Positions 43,031-54,736 of a stretch of 64,000 nt of DNA are shown here, piece after piece (the stretch's first letter is position 1; the number at the start of each line of letters is the position of its first letter). The stretch is from an uncultured Oligoflexia bacterium (GTDB taxonomy: Bacteria; Bdellovibrionota; Bacteriovoracia; Bacteriovoracales; Bacteriovoracaceae). The stretch is from assembly GCA_913058265.1 (NCBI GenBank), contig CAJXPQ010000011.1, forward strand, positions 1 through 64,000. The letters are read 5' to 3'. A program made the position numbers and the translations under genes. The notes under the pieces were generated by a model. It made no database searches and was not told the DNA's origin. It saw only the letters and a program-made list of their open reading frames with translations.

Positions 43031-46000
43031 ATGAAAGATTTATTAAATTTTTTCGATAAACCAAAAGATCCTGTAAGTATTCAAGCAGTTTCTATTAGAA
43101 TGGCATCACCAGACACGATCAGAGAGTGGTCGTTTGGTGAGGTTAAGAAACCAGAAACTATAAACTACAGAACTTTTAAGCCAGAAAGAGATGGTCTTTT
43201 CTGTGCCAAAATTTTTGGACCAGTAAAAGACTACGAATGTATTTGTGGTAAATATAAGAGAATGAAACACAGAGGTGTTGTATGTGAAAAGTGTGGTGTT
43301 GAAGTTACACTTTCGAAAGTAAGACGAGAGAGATGTGGTCATATTGAGCTAGCTTCTCCTGTTGCACATATCTGGTTTTTAAGATCTCTTCCTTCAAGAA
43401 TCGGAGCACTTCTTGATCTTTCTTTAAAAGATCTTGAGCGAGTTCTTTATAATGAAGCCTACATTGTTCTTGAGTCATCAACAGATGGACAAGACGGTGG
43501 GATTCAAATTGGATCAATCCTGTCTGAAGGTAAGGCACATGAACTTAAAGCTGCTGGTGTCGACTTCAAAGTCGGTATGGGTGGTGAAGTTGTTAAAGAT
43601 TTATTATCAAAAGTTGATCTTGATACTTTAAATAAAGAATTAAGAAGAGCACTGTCAGAAGTAAAAACTGAACTTGCTAAAGCAAAACTAATCAAAAGAT
43701 TAAAAGTTGTAGAGTCTGTTCTTAAGTCACCTAATAAGCCTGAATGGTTTATGATGGATGTTATTCCAGTTCTTCCACCTGATTTAAGACCATTAGTCCC
43801 TCTTGAAGCTGGCCGTTTTGCCACTTCAGATTTAAATGATCTTTACAGAAGAGTCATAAACAGAAACAACCGTCTTCGACGATTAAAGGAACTTAATGCT
43901 CCCGAAATCATCATAAGAAATGAGAAAAGAATGCTTCAAGAAGCAGTCGACGCTCTTATGGATAATGGTAGACGTGGTAAAGTATTTACAGGGGCTAACA
44001 AGCGTCCACTAAGATCTTTATCTGATATGCTTAAAGGTAAACAAGGACGTTTCCGTCAAAACCTTCTTGGTAAACGTGTAGATTACTCTGGACGTTCGGT
44101 TATCGTTGTTGGACCTAACTTAAGACTTCACCAATGTGGACTTCCAAAAGTTATGGGCCTTGAACTATTTAAGCCATTTATCTACAACAAATTAATTGAA
44201 AAAGGTCACTGTACGACTATAAAAGTTGCAAAACGCATGGTTGAGCAACAAAAACAAGAAGTTTGGGATATTTTAGATGAAGTTGTTCAAGAGCATCCAG
44301 TTCTTTTAAACAGAGCACCAACTCTTCACCGTCTTGGTATACAAGCATTTGAACCAGTATTAATCGAAGGTAAAGCAATTAGACTTCACCCTCTTGTTTG
44401 TACTGCATTCAATGCCGATTTTGATGGTGACCAGATGGCGGTTCATGTACCTCTATCTTTAGAAGCACAAATAGAATGTAGAATTCTAGCAATGTCTACA
44501 AACAATATACTATCTCCAAAAGATGGAACGCCAATTATTGTTCCTTCTCAGGATATCGTTCTTGGTATGTATTATATGTCTAGAGTTAGACCATTTGCTC
44601 GTGGATACGGACAAGTTTTCTCTTCAAAAGAAGAAGCACAATTTGCTTATCATACAGGAAAGCTTCACCTTCAATCACCTGTTAAGGTTAGAATTGATGG
44701 TGTAATGATTGAAACGACTGTTGGTAGAACATTTGTTCACGATATTATTCCAGCTTGTCTTAACTATGAAGATATTAACAAGGTTCTTAATAAAAAAGAG
44801 CTTGGTAAACTTCTAGATCTTGCTTACAGAAGAGGTACTGAAAAAGATACTGTTCTTCTAGCAGATGCAATTATGCAAACAGGTTATGAGTACGCAACAA
44901 AAGCCGGTATCTCTATTAATGTTAAAGATATGGTAATTCCAAAAGAGAAAAAAGGTATTATTGAAGCTTCACAAGGTGAAGTCGATAATATTACTGAAGA
45001 GTATAATGAAGGTTCGATCACTAACGGTGAGAGATATAATAAGATTGTAGATGTTTGGGCACAAACAAATGAAACACTTTCAAAAGTTATGATTGATGGT
45101 CTTTCGTTAGCAACTTTTAAATCTGAAGATAAATCTGAAGAGGATAAAGTAGCTCCTTCATTTAACTCGATCTATATGATGGCCGACTCTGGTGCAAGAG
45201 GTTCAGCTACTCAAATGAGACAGTTAGCAGGAATGAGGGGTCTAATGGCCAAACCATCTGGTGAGATCATTGAAACTCCGATTACATCGAACTTCCGTGA
45301 AGGTCTTTCTGTTCTTGAGTACTTCTCATCTTCTCATGGTGCACGTAAAGGTCTTGCCGATACAGCACTAAAGACAGCAAACTCTGGTTACTTAACAAGA
45401 AGACTTGTTGATGTTGCTCAGGATGCAATTATTAGAAATCACGACTGTGGTGCTGATGACGGAATCGTTTTAACTTCAAGAGTTGAAAACGGTGAAATTA
45501 GTCAACATGTTGGAAAAAGAGCTCTTGGACGTATTGCTTTAACACCAATTATGGCAAAAGACGGTTCTGAGTTATTCCCAAGAAACCATATGTTCGGAGA
45601 AGCAGATATTGCTACTATTGAAGCTGAAGATATCGATCAAATTTCAGTTAGATCAGTTCTAACTTGTAAGGAAAGGTACGGATTCTGTGCTCTTTGTTTT
45701 GGACGAGATCTAGCAAGAGGAACTTTAGTTTCTGTTGGTGAGGCCGTAGGTGTTATTGGTGCACAATCAATTGGTGAGCCAGGAACACAGCTTACAATGC
45801 GTACGTTCCATGTCGGTGGTACTGCAACTGGTGGTGCTCAAGTTAATAAACTAGAGTCTAAAACTGCCGGTGACGTGTCATATGATAATGTTAAAACTGT
45901 TACAAGAGATGATGGATCATGCATCATTATGAATAAAATTGGTGAGATTGTTATTAAGACTGATCAGGGTGTTGAAAAAGAGAGATACCCAGCTCAGTAC

Positions 46001-47152
46001 GGTGCAACTATCTTCTTTAAGAATGGGGATCAAATAAACGTAGGGGATAAAATCCTTGAGTGGGATCCGTTCACAATGCCAGTAATGTCAGAAGTTAAAG
46101 GTACAGTTAAATTTGAAGATATGGTTCTTGGATCTACAATTAGTGAAGAGACAGATGCTGTTACCGGACTTTCACATAAAGTTGTTACAGAATCAAAAAC
46201 AAAAGAGGATGCGTCAAAACAACCTCAAATTATACTCCTTGATGAAGCAGGAAACCCAATTGCTGTTGATGGGACGAAGAGACAAGCAATATACCGTTTA
46301 CCAGTTGGATCTCACATTACTGTTAATGAGGGTGATATAATCGACGCTGGTACTGTAGTGGCCAAAGTTCAACGTGAAACAACGAAGACTAAGGATATTA
46401 CAGGGGGTCTTCCAAGGGTTGCAGAATTGTTTGAAGCTCGTAAGCCAGCTAACTCAGCATTAATTGCTGACACAACTGGTACAATCGAGTTTGGACCGGA
46501 AGTGCGTGGTTCAAGAAGAGTACACATTAAGCCTGCTGAAGGTGGAGAGCCATCTATAGTTGCGATTCCTAAGGGACGTTATGTAATCGTAAGTGAAGGT
46601 GACTACGTGAGAGTTGGAGATCCTATTATGGATGGACCTACTAACCCCCACGAAATCCTTAGAGTCTTAGGTATTAAAGCGGTTGCAGCTTATATCGTAG
46701 ACGAAATTCAAGAGGTGTATAGACTTCAAGGTGTTGATATCGATGATAAGCATATTGAGGTAATTGTAAGTCAAATGCTTAAGAAGGTTGAAGTTACAAA
46801 TCCTGGAGACTCTTTATTAGTTGAAGGTGATTCAGTGATGAAAACAGCATTTTTAGCAGAAAACGATAGGTTACTTGAGGAAGGCCTTGAAGCAGCGACA
46901 GCGAGACCAATACTTCTTGGGATCACCAAAGCATCTTTAAGTACTGAATCTTTCCTATCAGCAGCCTCTTTCCAGGAAACAACGAAAGTATTAACTCAGG
47001 CGACTTTAGAAGGTAAGAAAGACCATTTAAGGGGACTTAAGGAAAATATTCTTATGGGAAGATTAATTCCAGCTGGTACTGGGGTTCCACGTTATGATGA
47101 GTACAAAGCTGAGGCTAAGTCAGACGAGGACCAAGTAAGTTTAACTTTTTAG
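43031..47152 (+). CDS. rpoC: DNA-directed RNA polymerase subunit beta'
   Basis: The 1373-residue protein has the N-terminal zinc ribbon (C-x-C near 71 and CEKCG near 87), the catalytic [12 protein letters not shown] at about residues 461-472 with the three Mg-binding Asp, the bridge helix/trigger-loop region, and the second zinc site ([11 protein letters not shown], about residue 879). It ends normally. GAGAGG precedes the ATG. It is uninterrupted and not split as in some lineages. Confidence 0.99.
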   Translation: MKDLLNFFDKPKDPVSIQAVSIRMASPDTIREWSFGEVKKPETINYRTFKPERDGLFCAKIFGPVKDYECICGKYKRMKHRGVVCEKCGVEVTLSKVRRERCGHIELASPVAHIWFLRSLPSRIGALLDLSLKDLERVLYNEAYIVLESSTDGQDGGIQIGSILSEGKAHELKAAGVDFKVGMGGEVVKDLLSKVDLDTLNKELRRALSEVKTELAKAKLIKRLKVVESVLKSPNKPEWFMMDVIPVLPPDLRPLVPLEAGRFATSDLNDLYRRVINRNNRLRRLKELNAPEIIIRNEKRMLQEAVDALMDNGRRGKVFTGANKRPLRSLSDMLKGKQGRFRQNLLGKRVDYSGRSVIVVGPNLRLHQCGLPKVMGLELFKPFIYNKLIEKGHCTTIKVAKRMVEQQKQEVWDILDEVVQEHPVLLNRAPTLHRLGIQAFEPVLIEGKAIRLHPLVCTAFNADFDGDQMAVHVPLSLEAQIECRILAMSTNNILSPKDGTPIIVPSQDIVLGMYYMSRVRPFARGYGQVFSSKEEAQFAYHTGKLHLQSPVKVRIDGVMIETTVGRTFVHDIIPACLNYEDINKVLNKKELGKLLDLAYRRGTEKDTVLLADAIMQTGYEYATKAGISINVKDMVIPKEKKGIIEASQGEVDNITEEYNEGSITNGERYNKIVDVWAQTNETLSKVMIDGLSLATFKSEDKSEEDKVAPSFNSIYMMADSGARGSATQMRQLAGMRGLMAKPSGEIIETPITSNFREGLSVLEYFSSSHGARKGLADTALKTANSGYLTRRLVDVAQDAIIRNHDCGADDGIVLTSRVENGEISQHVGKRALGRIALTPIMAKDGSELFPRNHMFGEADIATIEAEDIDQISVRSVLTCKERYGFCALCFGRDLARGTLVSVGEAVGVIGAQSIGEPGTQLTMRTFHVGGTATGGAQVNKLESKTAGDVSYDNVKTVTRDDGSCIIMNKIGEIVIKTDQGVEKERYPAQYGATIFFKNGDQINVGDKILEWDPFTMPVMSEVKGTVKFEDMVLGSTISEETDAVTGLSHKVVTESKTKEDASKQPQIILLDEAGNPIAVDGTKRQAIYRLPVGSHITVNEGDIIDAGTVVAKVQRETTKTKDITGGLPRVAELFEARKPANSALIADTTGTIEFGPEVRGSRRVHIKPAEGGEPSIVAIPKGRYVIVSEGDYVRVGDPIMDGPTNPHEILRVLGIKAVAAYIVDEIQEVYRLQGVDIDDKHIEVIVSQMLKKVEVTNPGDSLLVEGDSVMKTAFLAENDRLLEEGLEAATARPILLGITKASLSTESFLSAASFQETTKVLTQATLEGKKDHLRGLKENILMGRLIPAGTGVPRYDEYKAEAKSDEDQVSLTF

Positions 47153-47168
47153 AAATAAAATACTTGTC

Positions 47169-47202
47169 ATTGGATGAGCTGGTTGATACAAGCTCATCCA
47201 AT
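47169..47202 (+). promoter_or_regulatory. 12-bp hairpin between rpoC and rpsL
   Basis: ATTGGATGAGCT / AGCTCATCCAAT is a perfect 12-bp inverted repeat with a 10-base loop. No T run follows, so it is not a standard intrinsic terminator. It could be an RNase processing site or a binding site for an r-protein of the str cluster. Confidence 0.7.
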
Positions 47203-47228
47203 AGATATGATTTAAGGAGCAATTTAAA

Positions 47229-47603
47229 ATGCCTACTATTAACCAATTAGTGAGAAAGGGACGATCAGCGAAATATACGAAAACGAAGTCGCCTGCCCTT
47301 GTAGCGTGTCCACAGAGACGTGGAGTATGTACACGTGTTTACACAACAACACCAAAGAAACCAAACTCAGCAATGAGAAAAGTTTGTAAAGTTAAGCTTA
47401 CATCTGGATTTGAAGTAATTTCATATATCGGTGGTGAGGGTCATAACCTTCAAGAACATTCTATTGTATTGATTAGAGGTGGTAGAGTTAAAGATTTGCC
47501 AGGGGTTCGTTACCACACTGTAAGAGGTGCCTTAGATACATCTGGTGTTGATAAAAGAAGACAGCGTCGTTCTAAATACGGTGCTAAAAGACCTAAAGCG
47601 TAG
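47229..47603 (+). CDS. rpsL: 30S ribosomal protein S12
   Basis: S12 sits at the decoding centre. The 124-residue protein has [29 protein letters not shown] (with the Lys at the streptomycin-resistance position 43 unaltered) and [20 protein letters not shown] (Lys88 unaltered). A TAAGGAG RBS precedes it. It is 9 bases from rpsG. Confidence 0.99.
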   Translation: MPTINQLVRKGRSAKYTKTKSPALVACPQRRGVCTRVYTTTPKKPNSAMRKVCKVKLTSGFEVISYIGGEGHNLQEHSIVLIRGGRVKDLPGVRYHTVRGALDTSGVDKRRQRRSKYGAKRPKA

Positions 47604-48083
<480 letters not shown>

Positions 48084-48110
48084 TAATTTTTTAAATAAAT
48101 TTTACGATAT

Positions 48111-48139
48111 AAAAAGGAGTTCTTAGGAGCTCCTTTTTT
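48111..48139 (+). terminator. Strong terminator after rpsG
   Basis: AAAAAGGAGTTC / GAGCTCCTTTTT forms a 12-bp stem (one G-T pair) with a TTAG loop and a run of seven T residues. It closes the rpsL-rpsG unit before the decarboxylase gene. Confidence 0.9.
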
Positions 48140-48296
48140 TATCTTATAAAGCATTTACGTCTTGGTGATTACCTGGCCAATATTCACACTAAAAAGTACT
48201 TTTTCTCTCTTGGCCAATCAGCACATTTTCTTTTTCTTTAGTAGTTATAGTGTTAAATTATGCAAGAATAATATTGAAATAGAGCGAGAAAGCAGT

Positions 48297-49700
48297 ATGT
48301 TTTTTAATGAAAATTTAGAAACATGGAATGATCTAACTAAGATCATCCAAAACTATGTAAATGGTAACTATGATAAGCTAACTCCCGTTGTAAACTATGA
48401 GCCAGCCACTAAACTGAAAGAAATATTAGACCTTAAGTTGTCTGATGATGGTGTCGGTCATAAAAAAATTCTACAAGAAATAGAAAAATATCTTAAATAT
48501 AGTGTGAGGACTTCGCACCCACAATTTAATAATCAGCTTCATGCAGGGGCCAGTTTTGAATCATTAATGGGAGAACTCATCTCATTTGTAACTAATGCAA
48601 CGATGGCAACATTTGAAGTTGCACCTGCAGCTACGCTTATCGAGGCAAAGCTAATTGAGGAATTAAACGAAAAAATTGGATATCATGATGGTGGCGGTAT
48701 AATGCTCACTGGCGGAAGTAACGCAAATATGCTTGCTCTTCATTGTGCTAGAAATACCCACGCTTCAGACATAAAGTATAAGGGGAATAGAGGCCTAGAC
48801 TTATGTGTCTTTGTGTCAGAAGAGGCACATTATTCTTTTAAGAAGGCAGTTATTCTTATGGGGATTGGACTTGATAACCTCATTTTAGTTAAAGCTGAAA
48901 AAAATGGAAGGATGGTATCTGCAGACTTAGAGCATAAAATAATTGAATCTGGAGATGCAGGTAAAACTCCTATCATGATTGCATCAACTTGTGGAACAAC
49001 GGTCAAGGGGGCTTTTGATCCTATCGAAGAAAACCAGGCCATAGCTGATAAGTATAACCTTTGGCACCATGTAGACGGTGCATGGGGGGGAGCAGCACTT
49101 TTTTCTAAAAAGCTAGGCCATAAGCTGGCCGCTGCTTATAGAGCTGATTCATTCACTTTTGATGCTCATAAAGTCCTTGGAACAGGTATCATAACTTCCT
49201 TCTTGCTAACAAAGCGAGAGGGGATGATTGCAGCTGCAAATAGTGGCGGAGGAAGTGAGTACCTTTTTCATCAATATGAAAATGCCGATTATGATACCGG
49301 AAAAGCCTCACTTCAATGTGGCAGAAAAGTTGATGCTTTAAAGCTTTGGCTTTCTTGGAAGGCTTTGGGACATAGAGGAATGACGGAATATGTTGATAAG
49401 CAGGTGGAGAAAACTGAGTACTTAACAGCAAAAGTAGTTGAGAACCCTAGGCTTAGGCTTGTTAGTGAACCTGAGTATTTAAATGTATGCTTTCAGGTTA
49501 TTCCAAATAATAAATCTCTTGAAATTAACCAATACAATATAGATCTAAGGTTTAAACTTGTTAAAGCAGGTCGATTCTTAGTTAATTACTCATCGGATCC
49601 TGATGGAGAAATCTATTTCAGGTTTGTTTTTGTGAACTCAGCGACATCTAGAGAGCATATAGACTACTTTTTAGAGGAGCTTTTGAAGATTGCTGAATAA
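48297..49700 (+). CDS. PLP-dependent group II amino acid decarboxylase
   Basis: From ATG 48297 the protein has 467 residues; the ORF-track start at 48162 adds an unlikely Phe-rich leader. Family signatures are HPQFNNQLHAGASFESLMGEL, APAATLIEAKLIEELNEKIG, GGSNANMLALHCARN, HVDGAWGGA (His and Asp that stack on PLP) and FDAHK with the PLP-binding Lys near 290. This is the glutamate/aromatic/diaminobutyrate/sulfinoalanine decarboxylase group; the substrate cannot be told. It sits alone between rpsG and fusA, behind a terminator, with a 158-base upstream region containing two TGGCCAAT copies. Confidence 0.88.
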   Translation: MFFNENLETWNDLTKIIQNYVNGNYDKLTPVVNYEPATKLKEILDLKLSDDGVGHKKILQEIEKYLKYSVRTSHPQFNNQLHAGASFESLMGELISFVTNATMATFEVAPAATLIEAKLIEELNEKIGYHDGGGIMLTGGSNANMLALHCARNTHASDIKYKGNRGLDLCVFVSEEAHYSFKKAVILMGIGLDNLILVKAEKNGRMVSADLEHKIIESGDAGKTPIMIASTCGTTVKGAFDPIEENQAIADKYNLWHHVDGAWGGAALFSKKLGHKLAAAYRADSFTFDAHKVLGTGIITSFLLTKREGMIAAANSGGGSEYLFHQYENADYDTGKASLQCGRKVDALKLWLSWKALGHRGMTEYVDKQVEKTEYLTAKVVENPRLRLVSEPEYLNVCFQVIPNNKSLEINQYNIDLRFKLVKAGRFLVNYSSDPDGEIYFRFVFVNSATSREHIDYFLEELLKIAE

Positions 49701-49768
49701 GAAATGACAAAAGTGGCAATCTTCGCTATCAATATTTAATTAAATTATATTAAAAAGAAAGAGCAACT

Positions 49769-51844
49769 ATGAAAGACTTAAATCAACTAAGAAATATTGG
49801 AATTATGGCGCATATTGATGCGGGTAAAACGACAACAACCGAAAGAATCTTGTACTATACAGGAGTAAATTACAAAATTGGTGAAGTCCATGATGGTACG
49901 GCCACAATGGACTGGATGGTCCAAGAGCAAGAGCGCGGAATAACAATTACTTCTGCTGCGACTGCATGTAAATGGAATAAGCATGACATTAATATTATCG
50001 ATACACCCGGGCATGTTGACTTCACAATAGAGGTTGAGAGATCACTAAGAGTCCTTGATGGGGCCGTGGGTGTTTTTTGTGCTGTTGGCGGGGTTGAACC
50101 ACAATCAGAAACCGTTTGGGGACAAGCTGATAAATATGATGTTCCAAGAATTGCATTTGTGAACAAGATGGACCGTGTAGGAGCAGACTTTCACAATGTT
50201 GTTTCTGAGATTAAAGAGAAATTAGGTAAGAATGCAACAGCAGCTCAACTACCAATTGGTGCTGAGGACGAGTTTCTTGGGTGCATTGACCTTGTTGAAA
50301 TGAAAAAAATTATTTGGGAAGACGAAGATCTTGGCGCAAAGTTTGAAGTATTGGACCTAACGGACTCTGAGACTGAAGAGGCCCAGATGTATCGAGAAGA
50401 GTTAATTGAAAGCATTGCAGACTTTGATGAAGAATTAGCTGAGTTATACCTTGGTGGCGAAGAAATCAATGCAGAGTCATTGAAAAAAGCCATTAGATCT
50501 GCAGTCATAAAAGAAGGATTTATCCCTGTTTTTTGTGGAACAGCTTTTAAGAATAAGGGAGTTCAACCACTTTTAGATGCTGTTGTAGATTACTTGCCGT
50601 CTCCCCTTGATATTGGCGCAGTCGCAGGATTTGAAGTTAAAAATAGGGATAAGAAAACATCAAGAGAACCTTCAAGTAGTGAAGCTTTTTCAGGTTTAGC
50701 GTTTAAGATTTCTACAGATCCATTTGTTGGGCAACTAACATTTTTTAGAGTCTATTCTGGCGAGATTACTGCAGGATCTCAAATTTACAATCCATTAGAG
50801 GATAAAAAAGAGCGTTTGGGTAAGATTTTAAAGATGCATGCAAATAAAAGAGAAGAGCTGCAGTCAGCACAAGCTGGTGACATAGTTGCTGTGACAGGCT
50901 TGAAATACACAACGACGGGGCAAACATTATGTGCCACCAATAAACCAATTATCTATGATTTAATGGAGTTTCCTGAGACAGTAATATCAATTGCAATTGA
51001 AGCAAAAACTACAGCTGATGAAGACAAGCTTGCTAAAACTCTAGAGCAATTAAAAATTGAAGATCCATCATTTAAATATATGAATAATAAAGAGACTGGG
51101 CAGCTTCTCATCTATGGAATGGGTGAATTACACCTTGAAATCATTGTAGATAGACTCCTTAGAGAATTTAAAGTTGGAGTTAATGTTGGTTCTCCTCAGG
51201 TGGCTTACAGAGAAAGCATTAGTGCATTAGCAAGCGCCTCAAAAGAGTATAAAAATGAAGTTAGCGGAAAAGCGCAATATGGTTATGTCGAATTGACAGT
51301 AGAACCAATTGAAGAGCAAGTTGTACTATTCGAAACAGACTTCCAAAGCCGCGAGATACCTAAGGAATACTTTACTGCAGTTGAACAGGGCGTTCTCGAT
51401 TCTGCACCAGGTGGTGCATTAGCAGGATACCCATTTATAGGTATTAAAGTGACTCTTAAAGAAATGAAATATAATGATGTTGAATCAAACGAGGTTGCTT
51501 ATACAATTGCAGCCTCTATGGCCTTCAGAGAAGCCTGCATTAAGGCCGGGCTTACTTTAATGGAACCAGTGATGGATCTAGAGATAATAACGCCCCAGGA
51601 GAGTGCGGGTGATGTAATATCAGATCTAAATACAAGACGAGGAAAGATTTCATCGATGAACCCAAAAGCCGACAAGGAGCTCATAAAAGCTGAAGCCCCC
51701 TTGGCAGGCATGTTTGGCTATAGCACTGATTTAAGATCAAAAACACAAGGTCGAGCTAGTTTTAGCATGACCTTTAAAAACTACGAGAAAATGGATAACC
51801 GACTCGCAAAGCAAGTACTAGAAAAAAGAGGAATATTTATATAA
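49769..51844 (+). CDS. fusA: Elongation factor G
   Basis: EF-G drives translocation. The 691-residue protein has G1 [42 protein letters not shown] and a complete domain IV-V ([10 protein letters not shown] ... QTRGRASFSM-type end: [11 protein letters not shown]). In domain IV the usual QSGGRGQ(Y/F)G stretch reads EVSGKAQYG, so it is somewhat divergent. Its str-operon neighbourhood (after S12 and S7) favours the main EF-G, but a spirochete-type paralogue (spdEFG1) is possible. No tuf follows; rpsJ is next. Confidence 0.93.
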   Translation: MKDLNQLRNIGIMAHIDAGKTTTTERILYYTGVNYKIGEVHDGTATMDWMVQEQERGITITSAATACKWNKHDINIIDTPGHVDFTIEVERSLRVLDGAVGVFCAVGGVEPQSETVWGQADKYDVPRIAFVNKMDRVGADFHNVVSEIKEKLGKNATAAQLPIGAEDEFLGCIDLVEMKKIIWEDEDLGAKFEVLDLTDSETEEAQMYREELIESIADFDEELAELYLGGEEINAESLKKAIRSAVIKEGFIPVFCGTAFKNKGVQPLLDAVVDYLPSPLDIGAVAGFEVKNRDKKTSREPSSSEAFSGLAFKISTDPFVGQLTFFRVYSGEITAGSQIYNPLEDKKERLGKILKMHANKREELQSAQAGDIVAVTGLKYTTTGQTLCATNKPIIYDLMEFPETVISIAIEAKTTADEDKLAKTLEQLKIEDPSFKYMNNKETGQLLIYGMGELHLEIIVDRLLREFKVGVNVGSPQVAYRESISALASASKEYKNEVSGKAQYGYVELTVEPIEEQVVLFETDFQSREIPKEYFTAVEQGVLDSAPGGALAGYPFIGIKVTLKEMKYNDVESNEVAYTIAASMAFREACIKAGLTLMEPVMDLEIITPQESAGDVISDLNTRRGKISSMNPKADKELIKAEAPLAGMFGYSTDLRSKTQGRASFSMTFKNYEKMDNRLAKQVLEKRGIFI

Positions 51845-51867
51845 ACAATAAATATCTCTGAAATACC

Positions 51868-51896
51868 TTGACACTTCTTGCTCATTAAATTATTCA
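51868..51896 (+). promoter_or_regulatory. Candidate promoter of the S10 operon
   Basis: A consensus -35 TTGACA is 17 bases from TATTCA, a weak -10. It lies in the 81-base gap between fusA and rpsJ; transcription would start near 51903, 23 bases before the rpsJ start. Confidence 0.5.
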
Positions 51897-51925
51897 ATAC
51901 ATCATTTTTAAAATGTGGAGATAAA

Positions 51926-52234
51926 ATGGAAGCTAATAAACTAAGAATTAAGCTTAGAGCTTATGACTTTAATGTACTTGATGCATCAGTTCAGGAAATA
52001 GTTCAGACTGCAAAAAATACAGGTGCAAGAGTAGCAGGGCCGATCCCTCTACCAACTGAAATAAACAAATATACAGTTTTGAGATCACCCCATGTAAACA
52101 AGAAATCACGTGAGCAGTTCGAAATGAGAACTCACAAAAGACTTGTTGATATAATTGATCCGACAAAACAAACTGTTGATAGCCTAATGAAACTTGATCT
52201 TTCAGCTGGTGTTGACGTAGAGATTAAATACTAG
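51926..52234 (+). CDS. rpsJ: 30S ribosomal protein S10
   Basis: S10 (NusE) also takes part in antitermination with NusB and NusG. From ATG 51926 ([19 protein letters not shown]) it has 102 residues, the standard length; the ORF-track start at 51878 reads through the promoter. GTGGAG precedes the ATG. The signature [32 protein letters not shown] is intact. Confidence 0.98.
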   Translation: MEANKLRIKLRAYDFNVLDASVQEIVQTAKNTGARVAGPIPLPTEINKYTVLRSPHVNKKSREQFEMRTHKRLVDIIDPTKQTVDSLMKLDLSAGVDVEIKY

Positions 52235-52283
52235 TATAAGTAGCGAACCAAAATTTGTTATAAAAATATAATTATTCATGAAC

Positions 52284-52305
52284 GCATCCCCTTGTGGGGT
52301 GATGC
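52284..52305 (+). promoter_or_regulatory. Leader hairpin upstream of rplC
   Basis: GCATCCCC / GGGGTGATGC pair as two 4-bp blocks around a 2-base bulge with a TTGT loop, directly before the TGGAGG Shine-Dalgarno of rplC. The 83-base gap after rpsJ is long for this operon, so a regulatory role in L3-operon translation is plausible. Confidence 0.55.
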
Positions 52306-52317
52306 TGTGGAGGAAAA

Positions 52318-52971
52318 ATGTCAGAAGAAAATAAGGTACGTCTACCTGCGATCTATGGTCAGAAAGCTGGTATGACAAGAATCTTTGATGAAGCAGGAAA
52401 TCATGTTCCTGTTACTGTCGTAAAGTTAATCCCAAATGTAATTTCACAAGTAAAAACAAAAGACACTGATGGCTATGAGGCCTACCAAGTTGCTTTTGGT
52501 GAAAAAAGAGAAAAGTTAGTTACTAAGGCTGTTAAAGGCCACTTAACTAAAGCGGGAACGGACAAGACGTTATCAAAGTTTCAAGAGATTAAATCAGGTG
52601 AAGTAAATCCAGAAAATTTAGGAAAAGAAGTATCATTAGAGAACTTTGCAGCTAAAGCAATGATCGATGTTACAGGGACTTCTAAAGGTAAGGGTTTTGC
52701 CGGTGTAATGAAAAGGTATAACTTTAAAGGTGGTCCAGGAGCTCATGGTTCAAAATTCCATAGAACAACTGGTTCAATTGGTAACCGAGCTACTCCAGGT
52801 AGAGTATTTGCACAGAAAAAAATGCCAGGGCATATGGGAGTTGATACTAAGACAGTTCAAAACCTACAGGTTGTGGAATTAAATGAAGAGCAAGGTTATA
52901 TGTTAATTAAGGGCTCTGTCCCAGGCGCTAAGAATGGTTTTATTAGAATCACGACAGCGTTAAAGAAGTAG
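52318..52971 (+). CDS. rplC: 50S ribosomal protein L3
   Basis: The 217-residue protein has the L3 signature FAGVMKRYNFKGGPGAHGSKFHRTTGSIGNRATPGRVFAQKKMPGHMG with the peptidyl-transferase-reaching loop. The N-terminus (PAIYGQKAGMTRIFDEAGNHVPVTVVKL) is standard. TGGAGG precedes the ATG. The next gene rplD follows after 9 bases, in S10-operon order. Confidence 0.99.
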   Translation: MSEENKVRLPAIYGQKAGMTRIFDEAGNHVPVTVVKLIPNVISQVKTKDTDGYEAYQVAFGEKREKLVTKAVKGHLTKAGTDKTLSKFQEIKSGEVNPENLGKEVSLENFAAKAMIDVTGTSKGKGFAGVMKRYNFKGGPGAHGSKFHRTTGSIGNRATPGRVFAQKKMPGHMGVDTKTVQNLQVVELNEEQGYMLIKGSVPGAKNGFIRITTALKK

Positions 52972-52980
52972 AGGTACAAA

Positions 52981-53598
52981 ATGACTGATATAACAGTTTT
53001 AAATTCAAAATTTGAAAAAGCTGGAAGTTTAAGTACTGAGATTTCTCTTAGTGCTGATACAGTAAGTGTTCCTGCCGTACATCAAATCGTTAAGGCGTTA
53101 TTAGCTAGCAGAAGACAAGGTAATGCTTGTACGAAAACTAGAGGAAACGTTCGCGGTGGTGGTGCAAAACCTTTTAAGCAAAAAGGTACTGGTAGAGCAA
53201 GACAAGGTTCAACAAGATCTCCTCTAATGGTTGGTGGTGGTACTGCTTTTGGACCACAGACTAGAGATTTTACTCAGAAAGTTAACAAGAAGATGATGCT
53301 TAAGGCACTTCAATCTGTTCTTGCTGACAAGCTTCAGTCTGGTAAGTTAACTGTTGTTGAGTCTTTAGAGTCAGACGGTAAAACAAAAAATATGTTTAAA
53401 ACATTGAATGAAAGAAACTTACTTCCAGGGCTTGTAGTTACTGAGAGTAAAGATTCTAAAGCGGTTCTTGCTGCTAAAAATATTAAGACTGCCAAGGCCA
53501 TGGGTGTTGAAGGTTTTAGTGTTTACGAAGCTGTTAAGTTTGAAAACTTAGTAATTGAGAAAGCTGCTTTAGAGCAACTACTGAATAGGTTGGTGTAA
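52981..53598 (+). CDS. rplD: 50S ribosomal protein L4
   Basis: The 205-residue protein contains the extended loop RQGNACTKTRGNVRGGGAKPFKQKGTGRARQGSTRSPLMVGGG that lines the exit tunnel (macrolide site), with wild-type residues. In E. coli L4 autoregulates the S10 operon; whether it does so here is not shown. It is one base from rplW. Confidence 0.99.
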   Translation: MTDITVLNSKFEKAGSLSTEISLSADTVSVPAVHQIVKALLASRRQGNACTKTRGNVRGGGAKPFKQKGTGRARQGSTRSPLMVGGGTAFGPQTRDFTQKVNKKMMLKALQSVLADKLQSGKLTVVESLESDGKTKNMFKTLNERNLLPGLVVTESKDSKAVLAAKNIKTAKAMGVEGFSVYEAVKFENLVIEKAALEQLLNRLV

Positions 53599-53599
53599 C

Positions 53600-53887
53600 A
53601 TGCATTTAGAACAAGTATTAATCAAACCATTGTTAACTGAAAAGTCTTCAATTGAAACTGAGAAAACAAACAGATATGTTTTCACTGTTTTGTTAAAGGC
53701 TAATAAGTATCAAATTAAGCAAGCTGTTGAGAGTTTATTTGATGTTAAAGTTGTAAACGTAAGAACTGCAATTTTACCAGGTAAAGTTAAAAGAGCTGGT
53801 AAAACAACTAAAAAGTCGTCTTCTTGGAAAAAAGCATATGTAAAAATCCAAGATGGACAGAAAATAGAACTTTTTAAAGGAATATAA
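53600..53887 (+). CDS. rplW: 50S ribosomal protein L23
   Basis: L23 lies at the tunnel exit and docks trigger factor and SRP. The 95-residue protein reads VLIKPLLTEKSSIETEKTNRYVFTV, then NKYQIKQAVESLFDVKVVNVRTAILPGK, the usual family pattern. It is complete and almost abuts rplD. Confidence 0.99.
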   Translation: MHLEQVLIKPLLTEKSSIETEKTNRYVFTVLLKANKYQIKQAVESLFDVKVVNVRTAILPGKVKRAGKTTKKSSSWKKAYVKIQDGQKIELFKGI

Positions 53888-53896
53888 GAGGCGATT

Positions 53897-54721
53897 ATGG
53901 GTATTAAAAAATTTAAACCAACATCACCTTCGTTAAGAGAAATGCGCGTAATGAACAGCGACGCTCTTACTAAAGGCGCTACACCAGAAAAGTCATTGCT
54001 TGCAAGTAAGAGCAAAACTGCTGGTAGAAATGCACACGGGCGAATCACTTCGCGTAGACGTGGTGGCGGTACAAAACAAAAGTACAGAATTATTGATTTT
54101 AAAAGACAAAAAGCAGATATTCCTGCAACAGTTAAGTCGATTGAATATGATCCAAACAGAACATGTAATATTGCTTTAATTTGTTATGCTGATGGACTTA
54201 AGACATATATCTTAGCTCCAAACGGATTAAATGTTGGTGACACAATTATTTCATCTGACACTGCAGATATTAAAGTTGGTAACTCAAAACTATTAAAAGA
54301 CATTCCTGTTGGGACATTAGTCCACAATGTTGAGCTTCACCCAAGAAGTGGTGGTCAACTAGCTAGGTCTGCTGGTTCTTATGCTCAGTTAATGGCAAAG
54401 GAATCTAGCGAAGCTTTATTAAGACTTCCTTCTGGGGAACTTAGAAAAGTTAAGATCAACTGCCGTGCAACAATCGGTCAAGTTGGTAACTTAGAGCATG
54501 AACAAATTAATATCGGTAAAGCTGGTAAAAATAGACTTAGAGGCCGTAGACCTAAGGTTAGAGGGGTTGTAATGAACCCAGTTGATCATCCACATGGTGG
54601 TGGTGAAGGTAGAACTTCAGGTGGTAGACATCCGGTTACTCCTTGGGGGAAACCAACTAAAGGTGCTAAGACTAGAAAGAACAAGAGAACTAATCAGTTC
54701 ATTGTTAAGCGTAGAAAATAA
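53897..54721 (+). CDS. rplB: 50S ribosomal protein L2
   Basis: L2 is needed for subunit joining and peptidyl transfer. The 274-residue protein has [28 protein letters not shown], and the near-invariant [40 protein letters not shown] at the active-site-facing end. Its length and order are standard. Confidence 0.99.
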   Translation: MGIKKFKPTSPSLREMRVMNSDALTKGATPEKSLLASKSKTAGRNAHGRITSRRRGGGTKQKYRIIDFKRQKADIPATVKSIEYDPNRTCNIALICYADGLKTYILAPNGLNVGDTIISSDTADIKVGNSKLLKDIPVGTLVHNVELHPRSGGQLARSAGSYAQLMAKESSEALLRLPSGELRKVKINCRATIGQVGNLEHEQINIGKAGKNRLRGRRPKVRGVVMNPVDHPHGGGEGRTSGGRHPVTPWGKPTKGAKTRKNKRTNQFIVKRRK

Positions 54722-54736
54722 TTTAGGAGAATATAA

